From WRKB01 sp031551145 (GTDB lineage: Bacteria > Desulfobacterota > Desulfovibrionia > Desulfovibrionales > Desulfovibrionaceae), in the NCBI GenBank assembly GCA_031551145.1, contig JAVBNZ010000034.1:1-42191 (forward strand): DNA of 42,191 bases, in the 5' to 3' direction. The notes beneath the pieces were generated by a model that saw only the letters and a program-made list of their open reading frames with translations, was not told the DNA's origin and searched no databases. The stretch's first letter is position 1. Every line of letters begins with the position of its first letter. Position numbers and translations under genes: made by a program. Below, in pieces: positions 14,995-23,622 of this stretch.

Positions 14995-15921
14995 ATGAGC
15001 GCTCCGCTGCTCACCATCTTTTCCGCGCCCAAGGCCTTTACGGGCCACAACGGCCTTATCCAGCGCAACGCTCTGCGCTCCTGGACGCGCCTGCCCGGCG
15101 CGCGCGTCCTCCTGCTGGGTGATGAGGCGGGCATTGCCGAAACGGCCGAAGAATTCGGCTGCGCGCATATTCCGGACATCGCCCGCAGCGCCTACGGCAC
15201 CCCCCTGCTCAACGATATCTTCGACAAGGCACGCCTGACCTGCGAAACGCCCTGTCTCGCTTATGTGAACGCCGATATTCTGCTGCACCCGAACATCATC
15301 CCGGCGCTGCAATGCTGCGCGCGCAGATGGAAGAACTTCATGCTGGTGGGCCGCAGATGGGATATCGAGCTTCTGGAGGAATTGGGCCCGGAAAACGATT
15401 GGCGGGCACTGTGGGAGACGGGGGTGCGGGACGGGGAACTCCAGCCGGCGTATGCGATTGATTTCTTCGTTTTCCCGCGCGAACAGCTGCGTTCTTTTCC
15501 GCCCTTCATCATCGGACGGCCCTGCTGGGACAACTGGCTCGTGTACCATACGCGCCTGAAAGGCGTGCCTTTGATCGATGTAACGGAGTACGCGCCGGCG
15601 CTGCACCAGCGCCATGATTACGCGCATGTTCCCGCAGCGGCGAAAAATCACTGGGAAGGTTCGCCGGAAGCGTTGATCAACCAACAACTGGCCGGACTCA
15701 CTCCCTGCCGGCTGAAGTTCGCCTGTATTTTCGCGGCACAGTGGAAAATGACGGAAAACGGCGCCCCGCGCCGCAATATCAACGTCGAAAAAACGCGCTG
15801 GTACGGGAGCATCGCCGCGCTGAAGCTGCGCATTCTCGCGCGCGACGGCCTGCGCCGCCTGCTCGGCGAAGAACGCTTTATGCGTTTTCTGGCGCGCGCG
15901 CGCGCCTGGAACCTGCTGTAG
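14995..15921 (+). CDS. Putative glycosyltransferase, GT-A-like
   Basis: A 308-aa cytosolic protein. The N-terminal half has the layout of a GT-A nucleotide-sugar domain: LLTIFSAPKAFTG start, RSWTRLPGARVLLLGDEA, then CLAYVNADILLHP near residues 86-98, where NAD takes the place of the metal-binding DxD. ELQPAYAIDFFVFPRE and IGRPCWDNWLVYH follow, in acceptor-side positions. GGAAG precedes the ATG. It is the third gene of the fucose block. Substrate and linkage cannot be read. Confidence 0.65.
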   Translation: MSAPLLTIFSAPKAFTGHNGLIQRNALRSWTRLPGARVLLLGDEAGIAETAEEFGCAHIPDIARSAYGTPLLNDIFDKARLTCETPCLAYVNADILLHPNIIPALQCCARRWKNFMLVGRRWDIELLEELGPENDWRALWETGVRDGELQPAYAIDFFVFPREQLRSFPPFIIGRPCWDNWLVYHTRLKGVPLIDVTEYAPALHQRHDYAHVPAAAKNHWEGSPEALINQQLAGLTPCRLKFACIFAAQWKMTENGAPRRNINVEKTRWYGSIAALKLRILARDGLRRLLGEERFMRFLARARAWNLL

Positions 15922-15958
15922 CAAGGCAGGCGGTTCGTGCCCGCCCGGAGAGAACACC

Positions 15959-16885
15959 ATGCCCAGTCCCATCGCTTTTTTCGCATTTAAACGTCCCGAG
16001 CAGACCCGCCGCTCGCTTGAGGCGCTTGCAGCCAACCGCCTGGCCGAACAGAGCGAGCTGACGATTTTTTGCGACGGTCCGCGCAACGCGGAGGAAATGC
16101 GCCTGACCGAGGCCGTGCGTGCCTGTTGCGGCACAATCACGGGCTTTGCTTCCGTGCGCGTGGTGAAACGCCCGGCCAATCTGGGTTGCGCCGCGTCGAT
16201 CATCGCCGGGCTGCGGGAAATGTTCGCCCTGCACGACCGGCTCATCGTCATTGAGGACGATATCCTCACCTCCCCGCACACTCTGAGCTTTTTCAACACC
16301 TGCCTCGACAAATACCGGGACGAGCCCGCCGTGTTTTCCATCGCCGCCTGGTCGCTGCCGCCGAGGCGCATGCGCGTTCCCGCCGACTACCCTTACGACG
16401 CCTTCTTTTCCCCGCGTTTCAACGGCTGGGGCTGGGCCGGCTGGAAAGATCGCTTTGACTCCGTTGACTGGGACGTGGCGGACTATGCAGATTTCGCCCG
16501 GCAACGCGTTCTGCGCCGCGCCTTCAACCTCGGCGGGCCGGATCTGGCGCCCCTGCTGGACGACCAGATGGCGGGCAGAATCGACGCCTGGGACATACGC
16601 GCCGACTATGCCCGTTTCAAACAGGGCAGGGTGCAGCTTTCGCCTCTGCGTTCCTACACGACGAACATCGGCATGGGCACGGGCACGCACTGTACGCAGT
16701 TCACCTCCTGGTGGGACAACGATGTTTCGGCGGCCGCGCCGAATCCGCGCCTGCCCGATCACGTGTTCCTCGACGCGCGTCTTGTGCGCGCCGCCTGCAG
16801 GGGCTATGCTCCGCGGGCGCTGCCGTTGCGGGCCGCCAACAAGATTTGGCGCGCTCTGCGCGGGAAGGATCTGTTCGACGCCTGA
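15959..16885 (+). CDS. Putative glycosyltransferase, family 2/GNT-I-like
   Basis: A 308-aa protein. The N-terminus SPIAFFAFKRPEQTRRSLEAL and the metal-binding stretch LIVIEDDILTSPH (near 96-108, IEDDI as the DxD equivalent) match GT-A enzymes of the GT2 or N-acetylglucosaminyltransferase I-like group. FFSPRFNGWGWAGWKDRF near the middle is typical of bacterial sugar transferases of this kind. GGAG precedes the ATG. It is the fourth gene of the glycan block. Confidence 0.72.
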   Translation: MPSPIAFFAFKRPEQTRRSLEALAANRLAEQSELTIFCDGPRNAEEMRLTEAVRACCGTITGFASVRVVKRPANLGCAASIIAGLREMFALHDRLIVIEDDILTSPHTLSFFNTCLDKYRDEPAVFSIAAWSLPPRRMRVPADYPYDAFFSPRFNGWGWAGWKDRFDSVDWDVADYADFARQRVLRRAFNLGGPDLAPLLDDQMAGRIDAWDIRADYARFKQGRVQLSPLRSYTTNIGMGTGTHCTQFTSWWDNDVSAAAPNPRLPDHVFLDARLVRAACRGYAPRALPLRAANKIWRALRGKDLFDA

Positions 16886-16961
16886 GCGGGCATGCGCTCT
16901 CCGCGCAATACATCTTTTTTCCGGCACCGTCCGAGAGATTTCCCATGTTGATGATGAACGC

Positions 16962-17798
16962 ATGAAGCACGCCGTCGCCGTCATAGCCTATTCGGCCGAG
17001 CCGCCGTTGCGGGATATCGCCTCCTTCATGCAATGCGTCACGGTATTGCGCCGGCACGACATCCATCTTGTCTGTCCCGTCTCGCTCGACCCGGGCGTCT
17101 ATGAAAATATTCTGGAACGGCACGGCGTGCGCGCCGTTGTTCAGCGCTTTGCGGACACATACTTCCAAAGCGTCGCCTCCTACAACAAACTGATGCGGAC
17201 GGCGGAGTTTTACGAGCGTTTCGCCGGCTATGACTACATGCTGCTCCACCAGCTTGACGCCTGGGTGTTTTACGACGCTTTGGACGAATGGTGCGCCAAG
17301 GGTTGGGATTATATAGGCGCGCCCCTGTATTCGGACCGGCGGGAACTCTTTCCCTACGCCGGCAACGGCGGCTTTTCCCTGCGCAGAATTCCGACCTTCA
17401 TCAGCCTTTTGCGGGGCGAACTGGAAAAAACCTGCGCCTGGGACTCTTCCTTTCTCCGCCTGCGCACCCCGTGCAAAAACGCGTTCACAGCCTGTGTGCG
17501 GCGTGCGCAACATCTCGCCGAAGCGGCCCTCTGCCGGCTTTCCCCTTCCCGCTACCTCGCCTGGTACCGGGGCAACGAAGACATCGCCTACGCGAAAACG
17601 CTCACCTTCATAAAAGATACGCGGCCCGCCCCGCCGGAGGAGGCCCTGCTTTTCTCCTTCGAGCGTTTTCCCGAACTGAACTTCGAGCGCACCGGAGGAA
17701 AGCTGCCTTTCGGCTGCCACGCCTTTGCCAAATATCAGCCGGAATTCTGGGCGCGCCACATCCCCTGCCTGACGGATTTCGGAGCGGATTCATGTTGA
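16962..17798 (+). CDS. DUF5672 family putative glycosyltransferase
   Basis: A 278-aa protein. The core YDYMLLHQLDAWVFYDALDE, then GWDYIGAPLY and GNGGFSLRR, is the DUF5672 signature, found in glycan clusters and thought to be a glycosyltransferase domain; the LDAWVF segment sits where a DxD would be. The frame is open from 16455, but ATG 16962 gives the family-like start MKHAVAVIAYSAEPP. The last residues (FGADSC) and the stop lie inside a dispersed repeat shared with the end of the flavoprotein gene at 38157. It is the last gene of the glycan block. Confidence 0.75.
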   Translation: MKHAVAVIAYSAEPPLRDIASFMQCVTVLRRHDIHLVCPVSLDPGVYENILERHGVRAVVQRFADTYFQSVASYNKLMRTAEFYERFAGYDYMLLHQLDAWVFYDALDEWCAKGWDYIGAPLYSDRRELFPYAGNGGFSLRRIPTFISLLRGELEKTCAWDSSFLRLRTPCKNAFTACVRRAQHLAEAALCRLSPSRYLAWYRGNEDIAYAKTLTFIKDTRPAPPEEALLFSFERFPELNFERTGGKLPFGCHAFAKYQPEFWARHIPCLTDFGADSC

Positions 17799-17871
17799 AA
17801 CGCCCGCTCCGGCGCAGTCGGCGAAAAAAAATTCCGCCCCCATCCGCGCGGCGGGCGGCGCCTTTCGCCGG
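17781..17871 (+). repeat. Gene-end dispersed repeat, copy A
   Basis: Bases 17781-17835 align without gaps to 39339-39393 with about a dozen mismatches. The repeat overlaps the DUF5672 stop codon. Both copies can form a nested hairpin: outer CCGGCG/CGCCGG (17809-17814 with 17866-17871) and an inner GGCGAA paired to a downstream TTC...GCC. The rest of the 312-nt spacer (17872-18110) holds a hairpin TTTGCCGG/CCGGCAAA and a possible promoter, but no gene. Confidence 0.6.
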
Positions 17872-17981
17872 CGGAACCGCACCGCCGAGTTCATCCCTCT
17901 CAAAGGACCCTTGAGCCGTATTGCTCCGAATTTCCCGCTATTGCCGTCTGACCTCTTCCCGGAAAAATATGCAGTTTGCCG

Positions 17982-18010
17982 GTGAAAATTCCGGCAAAAA
18001 CGGGTACAAT
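17982..18010 (+). promoter_or_regulatory. Possible promoter of the MBL-rhodanese gene
   Basis: GTGAAA (17982-17987), a 17-nt spacer and TACAAT (18005-18010), about 100 nt before the ATG. A 7-8-bp inverted repeat around the -35 (17975-17997) could be an operator. This was matched by eye only. Confidence 0.4.
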
Positions 18011-18110
18011 GCGCAAGGCACGTTCGCAGGGCAGGCGAATGCGGTTTTATTTTCCATTGATATCCGACGGTTCACACTACGCACCGGATGCCGGCACGCA
18101 AGGAGGGTTC

Positions 18111-19478
18111 ATGTATTTTCAGCAAATCACCACGCCGGGTCTCGGCTGTTTTTCGTATATCATCGGCTGTCCCAAGTCCGGAACCGCGGCTGTTGTGGAC
18201 CCCAGGCGGGATGTCGACGTATATACCGCGTCGGCCAAAGCCCGGGGCATGCGCATCACCCACATTTTCGACACCCACGTGCACGCCGATCACATCAGCG
18301 GAACCTGCGACCTCAGCCGGGCCACAGGCGCGCCCATTTATATCCACGAAAGCGCGCCCGTGGGCTACGAGGCCGTCAAAACCCGCCACGGCGACTTTTT
18401 CGACTTCGGCGGAGCAAGCATCCGGGTGCTGCACACGCCCGGGCACACTCCCAACTCCGTCTCCCTGCTGGTGGCCGACCCCGCGCGCTCGACGCGGCCG
18501 GAACTCATCCTCACCGGCGATCTGCTCTTTGTTGGAGACATCGGCCGCCCCGATCTGCCGGGCGATGAAATCATGGATGAGCAAATCCGCAACCTCTTTC
18601 ACAGCCTCAACAGCGTACTCGGCGATCTGCCGGACGGGCTGGAGGTCTACCCGGCCCACGGCCAGGGCTCCCTTTGCGGCACGGGCATGAGCGCCAAACC
18701 CCACACCACTCTCGGCTATGAACGCATCGCCAATCCCCGCCTGCAGCTCAAGGATTTCGCCGCCTTCAAAAAAAGCATTCTCGCCCACCTGCCCATGCGG
18801 CCGCAGAGCTTCTCTCACATCATCGCCGCCAACCTGAAGGGCGCGCCGCCGTTTCACCCGGAAGGCCCCCGCGTCCTCGCCCCGGAAACCGTCCGGGATC
18901 TGCGCGACGCCGGCGCGCTGCTGCTGGACCTGCGTGATTCCCTGGCCTTCAGCGGGGCGCACATTCCCGGCAGCATCCAGGTGGACGGCACCCAACCCCA
19001 GGCTTCCAACTGGGTAGGGGCCGTTGTGCCTCCAAACTCCCGCCTGGTCCTCATTTTGAACGACGAGGCCGAACTGCCCCAACGGCGCGTGGAACTCGGC
19101 CGCATCGGCTACGACAGCCTGGAAGGCTGCCTGGCCGGCGGCGTCAAAAGCTGGATGGCCAAAGGCTGGGACGTGCGAACCCTGCCGCAGGTTTCCGTGC
19201 GGGAATTGCGGGAACGCCCGGCCGGGGCCGGACGGCCCCTGATCGTGGATGTGCGCACGCCGGAGGAGTTCGCCGGAACGCGCATCGACGGCGCAACGCA
19301 CCTGCCCTTTGAAACGCTGTTGGCCGACACAAGCTGCCCCGGCACGCCGGAAACGGAAACACTCGTGGTCTGCCAAACAGGCTACCGGGCGGCTATTGCC
19401 GCAAGCCTGCTCCAGGCAAGGGGATGCTCCCGCGTAAGCGTGCTCGCCGGCGGCATGGCCGCTTTCCGGAACGCCTGA
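18111..19478 (+). CDS. Persulfide dioxygenase-like MBL-fold / double rhodanese protein
   Basis: A 455-aa fusion. Residues 1-240 are an ETHE1/PDO-type metallo-beta-lactamase fold: THVHADHISG (55-64) gives the metal-binding His/Asp cluster, followed by HTPGHTPNS, LTGDLLFVGDIGRPDL and VYPAHGQGS. The family oxidises glutathione persulfide to sulfite using a single iron. The first rhodanese domain (about 260-350) has no cysteine at its active loop (LILNDEAEL). The second (about 365-455) has CQTGYR, a normal active-site Cys loop. AAGGAGGG precedes ATG 18111; earlier in-frame ATGs lack sites. It stands alone behind a possible promoter. A sulfide or persulfide detoxification role is inferred. Confidence 0.85.
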   Translation: MYFQQITTPGLGCFSYIIGCPKSGTAAVVDPRRDVDVYTASAKARGMRITHIFDTHVHADHISGTCDLSRATGAPIYIHESAPVGYEAVKTRHGDFFDFGGASIRVLHTPGHTPNSVSLLVADPARSTRPELILTGDLLFVGDIGRPDLPGDEIMDEQIRNLFHSLNSVLGDLPDGLEVYPAHGQGSLCGTGMSAKPHTTLGYERIANPRLQLKDFAAFKKSILAHLPMRPQSFSHIIAANLKGAPPFHPEGPRVLAPETVRDLRDAGALLLDLRDSLAFSGAHIPGSIQVDGTQPQASNWVGAVVPPNSRLVLILNDEAELPQRRVELGRIGYDSLEGCLAGGVKSWMAKGWDVRTLPQVSVRELRERPAGAGRPLIVDVRTPEEFAGTRIDGATHLPFETLLADTSCPGTPETETLVVCQTGYRAAIAASLLQARGCSRVSVLAGGMAAFRNA

Positions 19479-19501
19479 GGGAATGGAAAGAACGCGGCAA
19501 C

Positions 19502-19538
19502 AGAAAAGGCGCTATCACCATCTTTGCGATAACGCCTT
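19502..19538 (-). terminator. Terminator of tRNA-Thr
   Basis: On the minus strand, AAGGCG-x-TATC pairs with GATA-x-CGCCTT (19506-19516 with 19528-19538, one mismatch) and is followed by TTTTCTG. It lies 9 nt beyond the tRNA 3' end. Confidence 0.75.
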
Positions 19539-19546
19539 GAAATTTC

Positions 19547-19622
<76 letters not shown>

Positions 19623-19688
19623 CTGCGGAAAGTGTGTGTAGCCTGTTCGCCCGCCTTCGTCAACACGCGCGCGCAAAAAACTCGTCCA

Positions 19689-20420
19689 TCAGAAGGCCTT
19701 GGGGTCGAAAAAGCCCGAAGTTTCCTGCTCTCCTCCGTTCGCCCAGGCCGCGACGGGGCGCCCGCATTCTATGGCCAGCGTGTACAGAATGAGCGCCGGA
19801 GGATCCATCGGCTGGCGCGTGCGCAAAGAAACCAGATAAAAATCGTGATAGCTCTGATATTCCAGCAGTCCTCCCTGAGCGAGAGACCACAGCAGGGTGC
19901 CCGTGGCCGTCTCCCAGACTTCCAGGCTGATGGAGACTTCCGAAGCGCCTGTATGGCCGCCGTCCAGATAGTGGGTGATATAGCCGCCCACAACGAGATC
20001 CGCGCCCTTCTTCCTGCCCAGCGCCAGGGCGCGTTCGGGGTTGTAGGGCTGGGCGTCGCCGGCGAATTCAAGCACGGCAAAGGTCTTCAGGCTCAGCCAA
20101 GCCTGCCAGACCGTGCGCGAAAGGTTACGGCTCACGGAAACCGGATCGCGTATCTCCTGCGTGACGCGCAGGGGCACAAACAGGGCCGTGGGCGCCTTGT
20201 CGGGCGAATGCGAGGGCTTTACGTAAATTTGGGGTTTGGCACGCCGCACCCAGTTGGTGAGCTGGATCTGCAGCGGCGTTTTGGCGTCGCCGGCTAGGTT
20301 GATCTTGGGCGCGACCGCCCCCCCCGCGCTGCTGATGCTGCTGACGGCGCCGCAGGCGGTCAGAGCGACAAGCAAAGGCAGGGCGAGAACACAGCGCAAA
20401 GCGGCTTGGAAGGATTTCAT
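19689..20420 (-). CDS. Predicted outer-membrane or periplasmic lipoprotein
   Basis: A 243-aa protein with a clear lipoprotein signal: MKSFQAALRC, a hydrophobic stretch, then LTAC with Cys23 as the lipidated residue. The mature part is an alpha/beta domain with ALALGRKKGADLVVGGYITHYLDGG and VSISLEVWETATGTLLWSLA, which recall CsgG/LpoB/TolB-N-like folds that bind other envelope proteins. ATG 20420 is chosen because it starts exactly at the signal peptide. It is downstream of the zinc-ribbon/YIP1 gene on the same strand (67-nt gap). The specific function is not known. Confidence 0.75.
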   Translation of the reverse strand: MKSFQAALRCVLALPLLVALTACGAVSSISSAGGAVAPKINLAGDAKTPLQIQLTNWVRRAKPQIYVKPSHSPDKAPTALFVPLRVTQEIRDPVSVSRNLSRTVWQAWLSLKTFAVLEFAGDAQPYNPERALALGRKKGADLVVGGYITHYLDGGHTGASEVSISLEVWETATGTLLWSLAQGGLLEYQSYHDFYLVSLRTRQPMDPPALILYTLAIECGRPVAAWANGGEQETSGFFDPKAF

Positions 20421-20487
20421 CCTCTTTCTCCGGCAGTGGATTTGACTATACCGCCGAATGCTTTGCAAAATGCATACCGGAGAGAGA

Positions 20488-21534
20488 TCAGCCTTTCGAC
20501 ACGCCGGCCAGCAACTGCAACAGCAGGGGAAAGACGATGAAATACAGCGGCCCCAGCGCCATAAGGGTTTGCAGCCAGGTAATGCGCAACGCGTAGCGGC
20601 AGCCGATGAAGCTGCACCCGATCGCCCAGAAAAAGCCTATCAGGGAGCCCAGCAGCGGCACTATGCCCAGCACCGCCGGGGCCGAGGAATAGGCGGCGAT
20701 CTGGAACAGCAGGGAAAAATTCACCTTGTCCTGTATCACCAGGCGGAACATCATGTAATAGAGGCAGGCCGCCAGCACAAGCTCCATGCTGACCATCGCC
20801 AGATGCAGCAACACGAGATAGGGGATGCTGACTTCCGTGGTGAACATGGTGATCAACTGCGAGGCCTGGGGATCGTCCGCCATGTGGGGAGCCAAAATTC
20901 CGGCGAATACGGAGAGCCAGATCCGCCAGGCCGTAATCTGCACCAAACCGACCGCCACGGCGAAAACAAAGGGCCGCGTCAGGCGGGGTTGCGGACGCAA
21001 TCCCGCGAAAAAGCGCGGCGCGGCGAAAAGCACGCGCACCACGGTCTGGTAAAAGGCCGCCAAATATCCGTCAACGGGATTTTCCCAGGGGTTGTCCAGA
21101 GCCTCCCCTTCCTTCAGGGGGGGCAGTTCGGCCGCACGGCGATAGGCCTGCGCGGCCTGTCGGCGCATTTCCTCGTCATCTTCATCCGCATCGCCGCGCT
21201 CCCGGCGGGGTGGCTCGGCTTTGCGCGCCGAGCGCCCGTCACGCGGGTGGGAAAAGAGATCCTCATCTTCCGGGCCGCGCATGCGCGGCGGCACCACGGC
21301 GCCTGGCGGCAGGCCGTTTTCGTTCGCGGCTTCCGCGGGCGGGCCGGCGGCTTCCGTCGCCTGGGACGCGGATGGGTCGGCCTCTCCCTCTGGTTGGGAT
21401 TTGGGCGCGTCCGCGGGATCGCGGAAACGGAAACGCTCTCTGCAGCGCGGGCAGGTGGCCACGGAAGCGGTGGGCGGCAGCTTTGACTCATCCACTTCGC
21501 GGGCGAAGCCGCAAGCGGGACAGGTAATGTTCAT
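20488..21534 (-). CDS. Zinc-ribbon YIP1-domain membrane protein
   Basis: A 348-aa protein in three parts. Residues 1-35 are an MJ0042-type zinc ribbon with Cys5, Cys8, Cys28 and Cys31 (CPAC, CPRC). Residues 36-150 are a charged, Pro/Ala/Glu-rich disordered linker. The C-terminal ~190 residues hold about five transmembrane helices of YIP1 type (PYLVLLHLAMVSMELVLAACLYY, GIVPLLGSLIGFFWAIGCSF). ATG 21534 starts the ribbon directly and has GGAAG upstream. It is followed by the lipoprotein gene. Bacterial YIP1 proteins are poorly understood; an envelope role is inferred. Confidence 0.78.
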   Translation of the reverse strand: MNITCPACGFAREVDESKLPPTASVATCPRCRERFRFRDPADAPKSQPEGEADPSASQATEAAGPPAEAANENGLPPGAVVPPRMRGPEDEDLFSHPRDGRSARKAEPPRRERGDADEDDEEMRRQAAQAYRRAAELPPLKEGEALDNPWENPVDGYLAAFYQTVVRVLFAAPRFFAGLRPQPRLTRPFVFAVAVGLVQITAWRIWLSVFAGILAPHMADDPQASQLITMFTTEVSIPYLVLLHLAMVSMELVLAACLYYMMFRLVIQDKVNFSLLFQIAAYSSAPAVLGIVPLLGSLIGFFWAIGCSFIGCRYALRITWLQTLMALGPLYFIVFPLLLQLLAGVSKG

Positions 21535-21935
21535 ACGCTCTTCCTGCGTGGAATTGATGCCCGCAAATAGCACGAAAGCGAAGGCTCCCGCAACCGCGCC
21601 CGTCTTGCCTCCCGGGGCTGCCGCATCTTAACAGTCGGTAAAGCAGTGTTCGAGGGCGAAGTTTCAATTGAGGCCGGCCCTGAATCCGGTTCTTTTGACG
21701 GTCATTTTTTGTGGGGCACGGGCTTTTGCCGGGCTGAAGGCTATCCACCGAAGGATGGCCGTGTTTTCCGGGGCGTAATGCGATAGACGGGGAAAAAATA
21801 TCCGCGACGTTGTTGCGGTTGACGGAAAAACACATCGCCGGACCGGAGGAACCAACGGCGCCGGCTTGCCAAGACCGCGCGCATAGGGCATGAAGAGAAA
21901 ATGATCCGCGGATTTTGTTCCTTTTCGAGGATTCC
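21535..21935. other. 401-nt divergent intergenic region
   Basis: It separates the minus-strand YIP1 gene from the plus-strand HTH gene. No convincing coding sequence or known riboswitch was recognised. One clear hairpin, 8 pairs with one G-U (21739-21746 with 21753-21760), is followed by GTGTTTT and could be a weak terminator or attenuator in the plus direction. A perfect 6-bp GGCCGG/CCGGCC-like palindrome lies near 21671. Minus-strand frames here look like noise. Confidence 0.5.
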
Positions 21936-22310
21936 ATGACCGCACCCCTGCAAATACGTGTAAAACTTTGGTTTCAGCGGGACGCCGAAATCCTGCTCGG
22001 CCTGGGCGCGACCATGCTCCTGCAGCGTATTGATGAACTGGGCTCTCTCAAAAAAGCCTCGGAAAGCCTGGGCATGTCCTACCGTGCCGCCTGGGGGCGC
22101 ATCAAGCGCGCGGAAGCGGCCATGGGCGTTGATCTGATCGAAAACGTCGGCGCCAAACGCGACGGCTGCCGTCTGACCCCCGCGGGCCGCGAAGCCATGG
22201 ACGCTTTTCTCGCCTGGTACGAAGACGTATACACCCACGCCGTGGAGCGAGCCAAGGTTCTGCCTTTCGTCTGCCGACCAAGACCTCCCCGCTCCCAAAA
22301 CATCGAATAA
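21936..22310 (+). CDS. ModE-like winged-helix transcriptional regulator
   Basis: A 124-aa DNA-binding protein with the N-terminal ModE/LysR-type winged helix: LLQRIDELGSLKKASESLGMSYRAAWGRIKRAE (28-60 in separate helices), followed by the wing region and TPAGREAMDAFLAWYE. The molybdate-binding TOBE domains of full-length ModE are absent, so molybdate sensing cannot be assumed. ATG 21936 has GAGG upstream; a TTG at 21915 is possible but unneeded. The M20 gene starts 5 nt later, so the two are an operon. Confidence 0.85.
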   Translation: MTAPLQIRVKLWFQRDAEILLGLGATMLLQRIDELGSLKKASESLGMSYRAAWGRIKRAEAAMGVDLIENVGAKRDGCRLTPAGREAMDAFLAWYEDVYTHAVERAKVLPFVCRPRPPRSQNIE

Positions 22311-22315
22311 CGCAC

Positions 22316-23611
22316 ATGGAAGACCGCATCCATCAATCCGCGGCGGCGCTTGCGCCCGCGCTCACGGCCCTGCGCCGCGATCTGCACCGTTTTCCCGAAA
22401 CCGCGTGGACGGAATACCGCACCGCCTGCCTTGTCGCCCGGCGGCTGCTCGATCTGGGCTATAACCTGCGCTTCGGCCCGGACGCCGCAACGTGCGATGC
22501 CTCTCCCGTCCCGCCGGAAGCAGACGCCGCCGCCCAAAAACGCGCCCTGGCCGAAGGGGCCGACCCCGAACTGCTGCGCCGGATGAAGGGCGGCCATACC
22601 GCCCTGTGGGCCGATTTGCCCTGCGCCGGCCACGGCCCGACGGTGGCCTTCCGCTTCGATATGGACGCCAACACCCTGGACGAATGCGGGGCTCCCGGCC
22701 ACCGCCCCTGCGACGAAGGCTTCGCCTCCGTCCATCCCGGCTGCATGCACGCCTGCGGGCACGACGGGCACACCGCCCTCGGCCTCGGTCTGGCCGAACT
22801 CGCCGCCGACCTGCGCGGACACATGCACGGCACGCTGCGTCTCATCTTCCAGCCGGCCGAGGAGGGCGGATCCGGCGCGCTGTCCATGCTCAACGCCGGC
22901 GCGCTGGAAGGAGTGGATTTTCTGGTGGGCCTGCATCTCGGCATACGGGCCGAGCATACCGGCAGTCTGATCTGCGGAGCCGAAAGCTTTATGGCCAGTT
23001 CCGGCTTCGACCTGCGTTACGTCGGCAAGCCCGCCCACGCCGGCTTCGCCCCGCAGGAAGGCCGCAACGCCCTGCTCGCCGCATGCAGCGCCACCCTGGC
23101 CATGCACGCCCTGCCCCGCCACGGCGGCGGCGCGTCCCGCATCAACGTGGGACAACTCCGGGCCGGGCAGGCGCGCAACATCATTCCCGACGAGGCGATC
23201 CTCCATGTGGAAACGCGGGGCATCAGCAATGAAATCGATGCCTTCATGTACGCCGAGGCCCAACGCGTCGCCCGGGCCGCCGCCGAAATGTGGGGTTGCG
23301 ACTGCGTGCTCATCCCCCGCAAAAGCCTGCCCGGCGGCAGATCCAGCCCGGAAATGAGCGCCCGCATCGAAACGCTCGCCCGCACCATTCCCGGCTTCAC
23401 GCATATCGTGCGTCAGGCCGGCTTCGGCGCGACCGAAGACTTCACCGTGCTGCTCGACGCCGCTCAACAGCAGGGCGGACAGGGCGTGTATATCCAGCTC
23501 GGCGCGACCCGTTCCGCCGGACACCACAGCGACCGCTTCGATTTCGACGAGGCCGCTTTGCCGCTCGGTCTGGAGCTGCTGACCCGCATAGCCGTAGACT
23601 ACCTGCGATAG
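22316..23611 (+). CDS. M20-family amidohydrolase, AbgA-like
   Basis: A 431-aa metallo-amidohydrolase. The opening (LRRDLHRFPETAWTEYRT) is typical of the M20D amidohydrolase group, including p-aminobenzoyl-glutamate hydrolase subunit A. Metal and catalytic residues are present: Asp-containing FRFDMDAN (113-120), Cys147 with GHDGH (148-152), and AEEGG (181-185) with the general-base glutamate. A late H in GATRSAGHHSD completes the site. It is cytosolic without a signal peptide. It follows the ModE-like gene by 5 nt and precedes hypD by 11 nt. The substrate is unknown. Confidence 0.85.
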   Translation: MEDRIHQSAAALAPALTALRRDLHRFPETAWTEYRTACLVARRLLDLGYNLRFGPDAATCDASPVPPEADAAAQKRALAEGADPELLRRMKGGHTALWADLPCAGHGPTVAFRFDMDANTLDECGAPGHRPCDEGFASVHPGCMHACGHDGHTALGLGLAELAADLRGHMHGTLRLIFQPAEEGGSGALSMLNAGALEGVDFLVGLHLGIRAEHTGSLICGAESFMASSGFDLRYVGKPAHAGFAPQEGRNALLAACSATLAMHALPRHGGGASRINVGQLRAGQARNIIPDEAILHVETRGISNEIDAFMYAEAQRVARAAAEMWGCDCVLIPRKSLPGGRSSPEMSARIETLARTIPGFTHIVRQAGFGATEDFTVLLDAAQQQGGQGVYIQLGATRSAGHHSDRFDFDEAALPLGLELLTRIAVDYLR

Positions 23612-23622
23612 GTTTTTTCGCC

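Noticed and set aside
13852..16371. An 839-codon minus-strand frame opposite the glycan block
   Set aside because: It runs across four convincing plus-strand genes and their ribosome sites; composition is typical of a shadow frame.
21535..21935. Riboswitch (molybdenum cofactor, c-di-GMP, TPP, cobalamin) upstream of the ModE-like gene
   Set aside because: None of the conserved core sequences of those classes was found; only one simple hairpin is visible.
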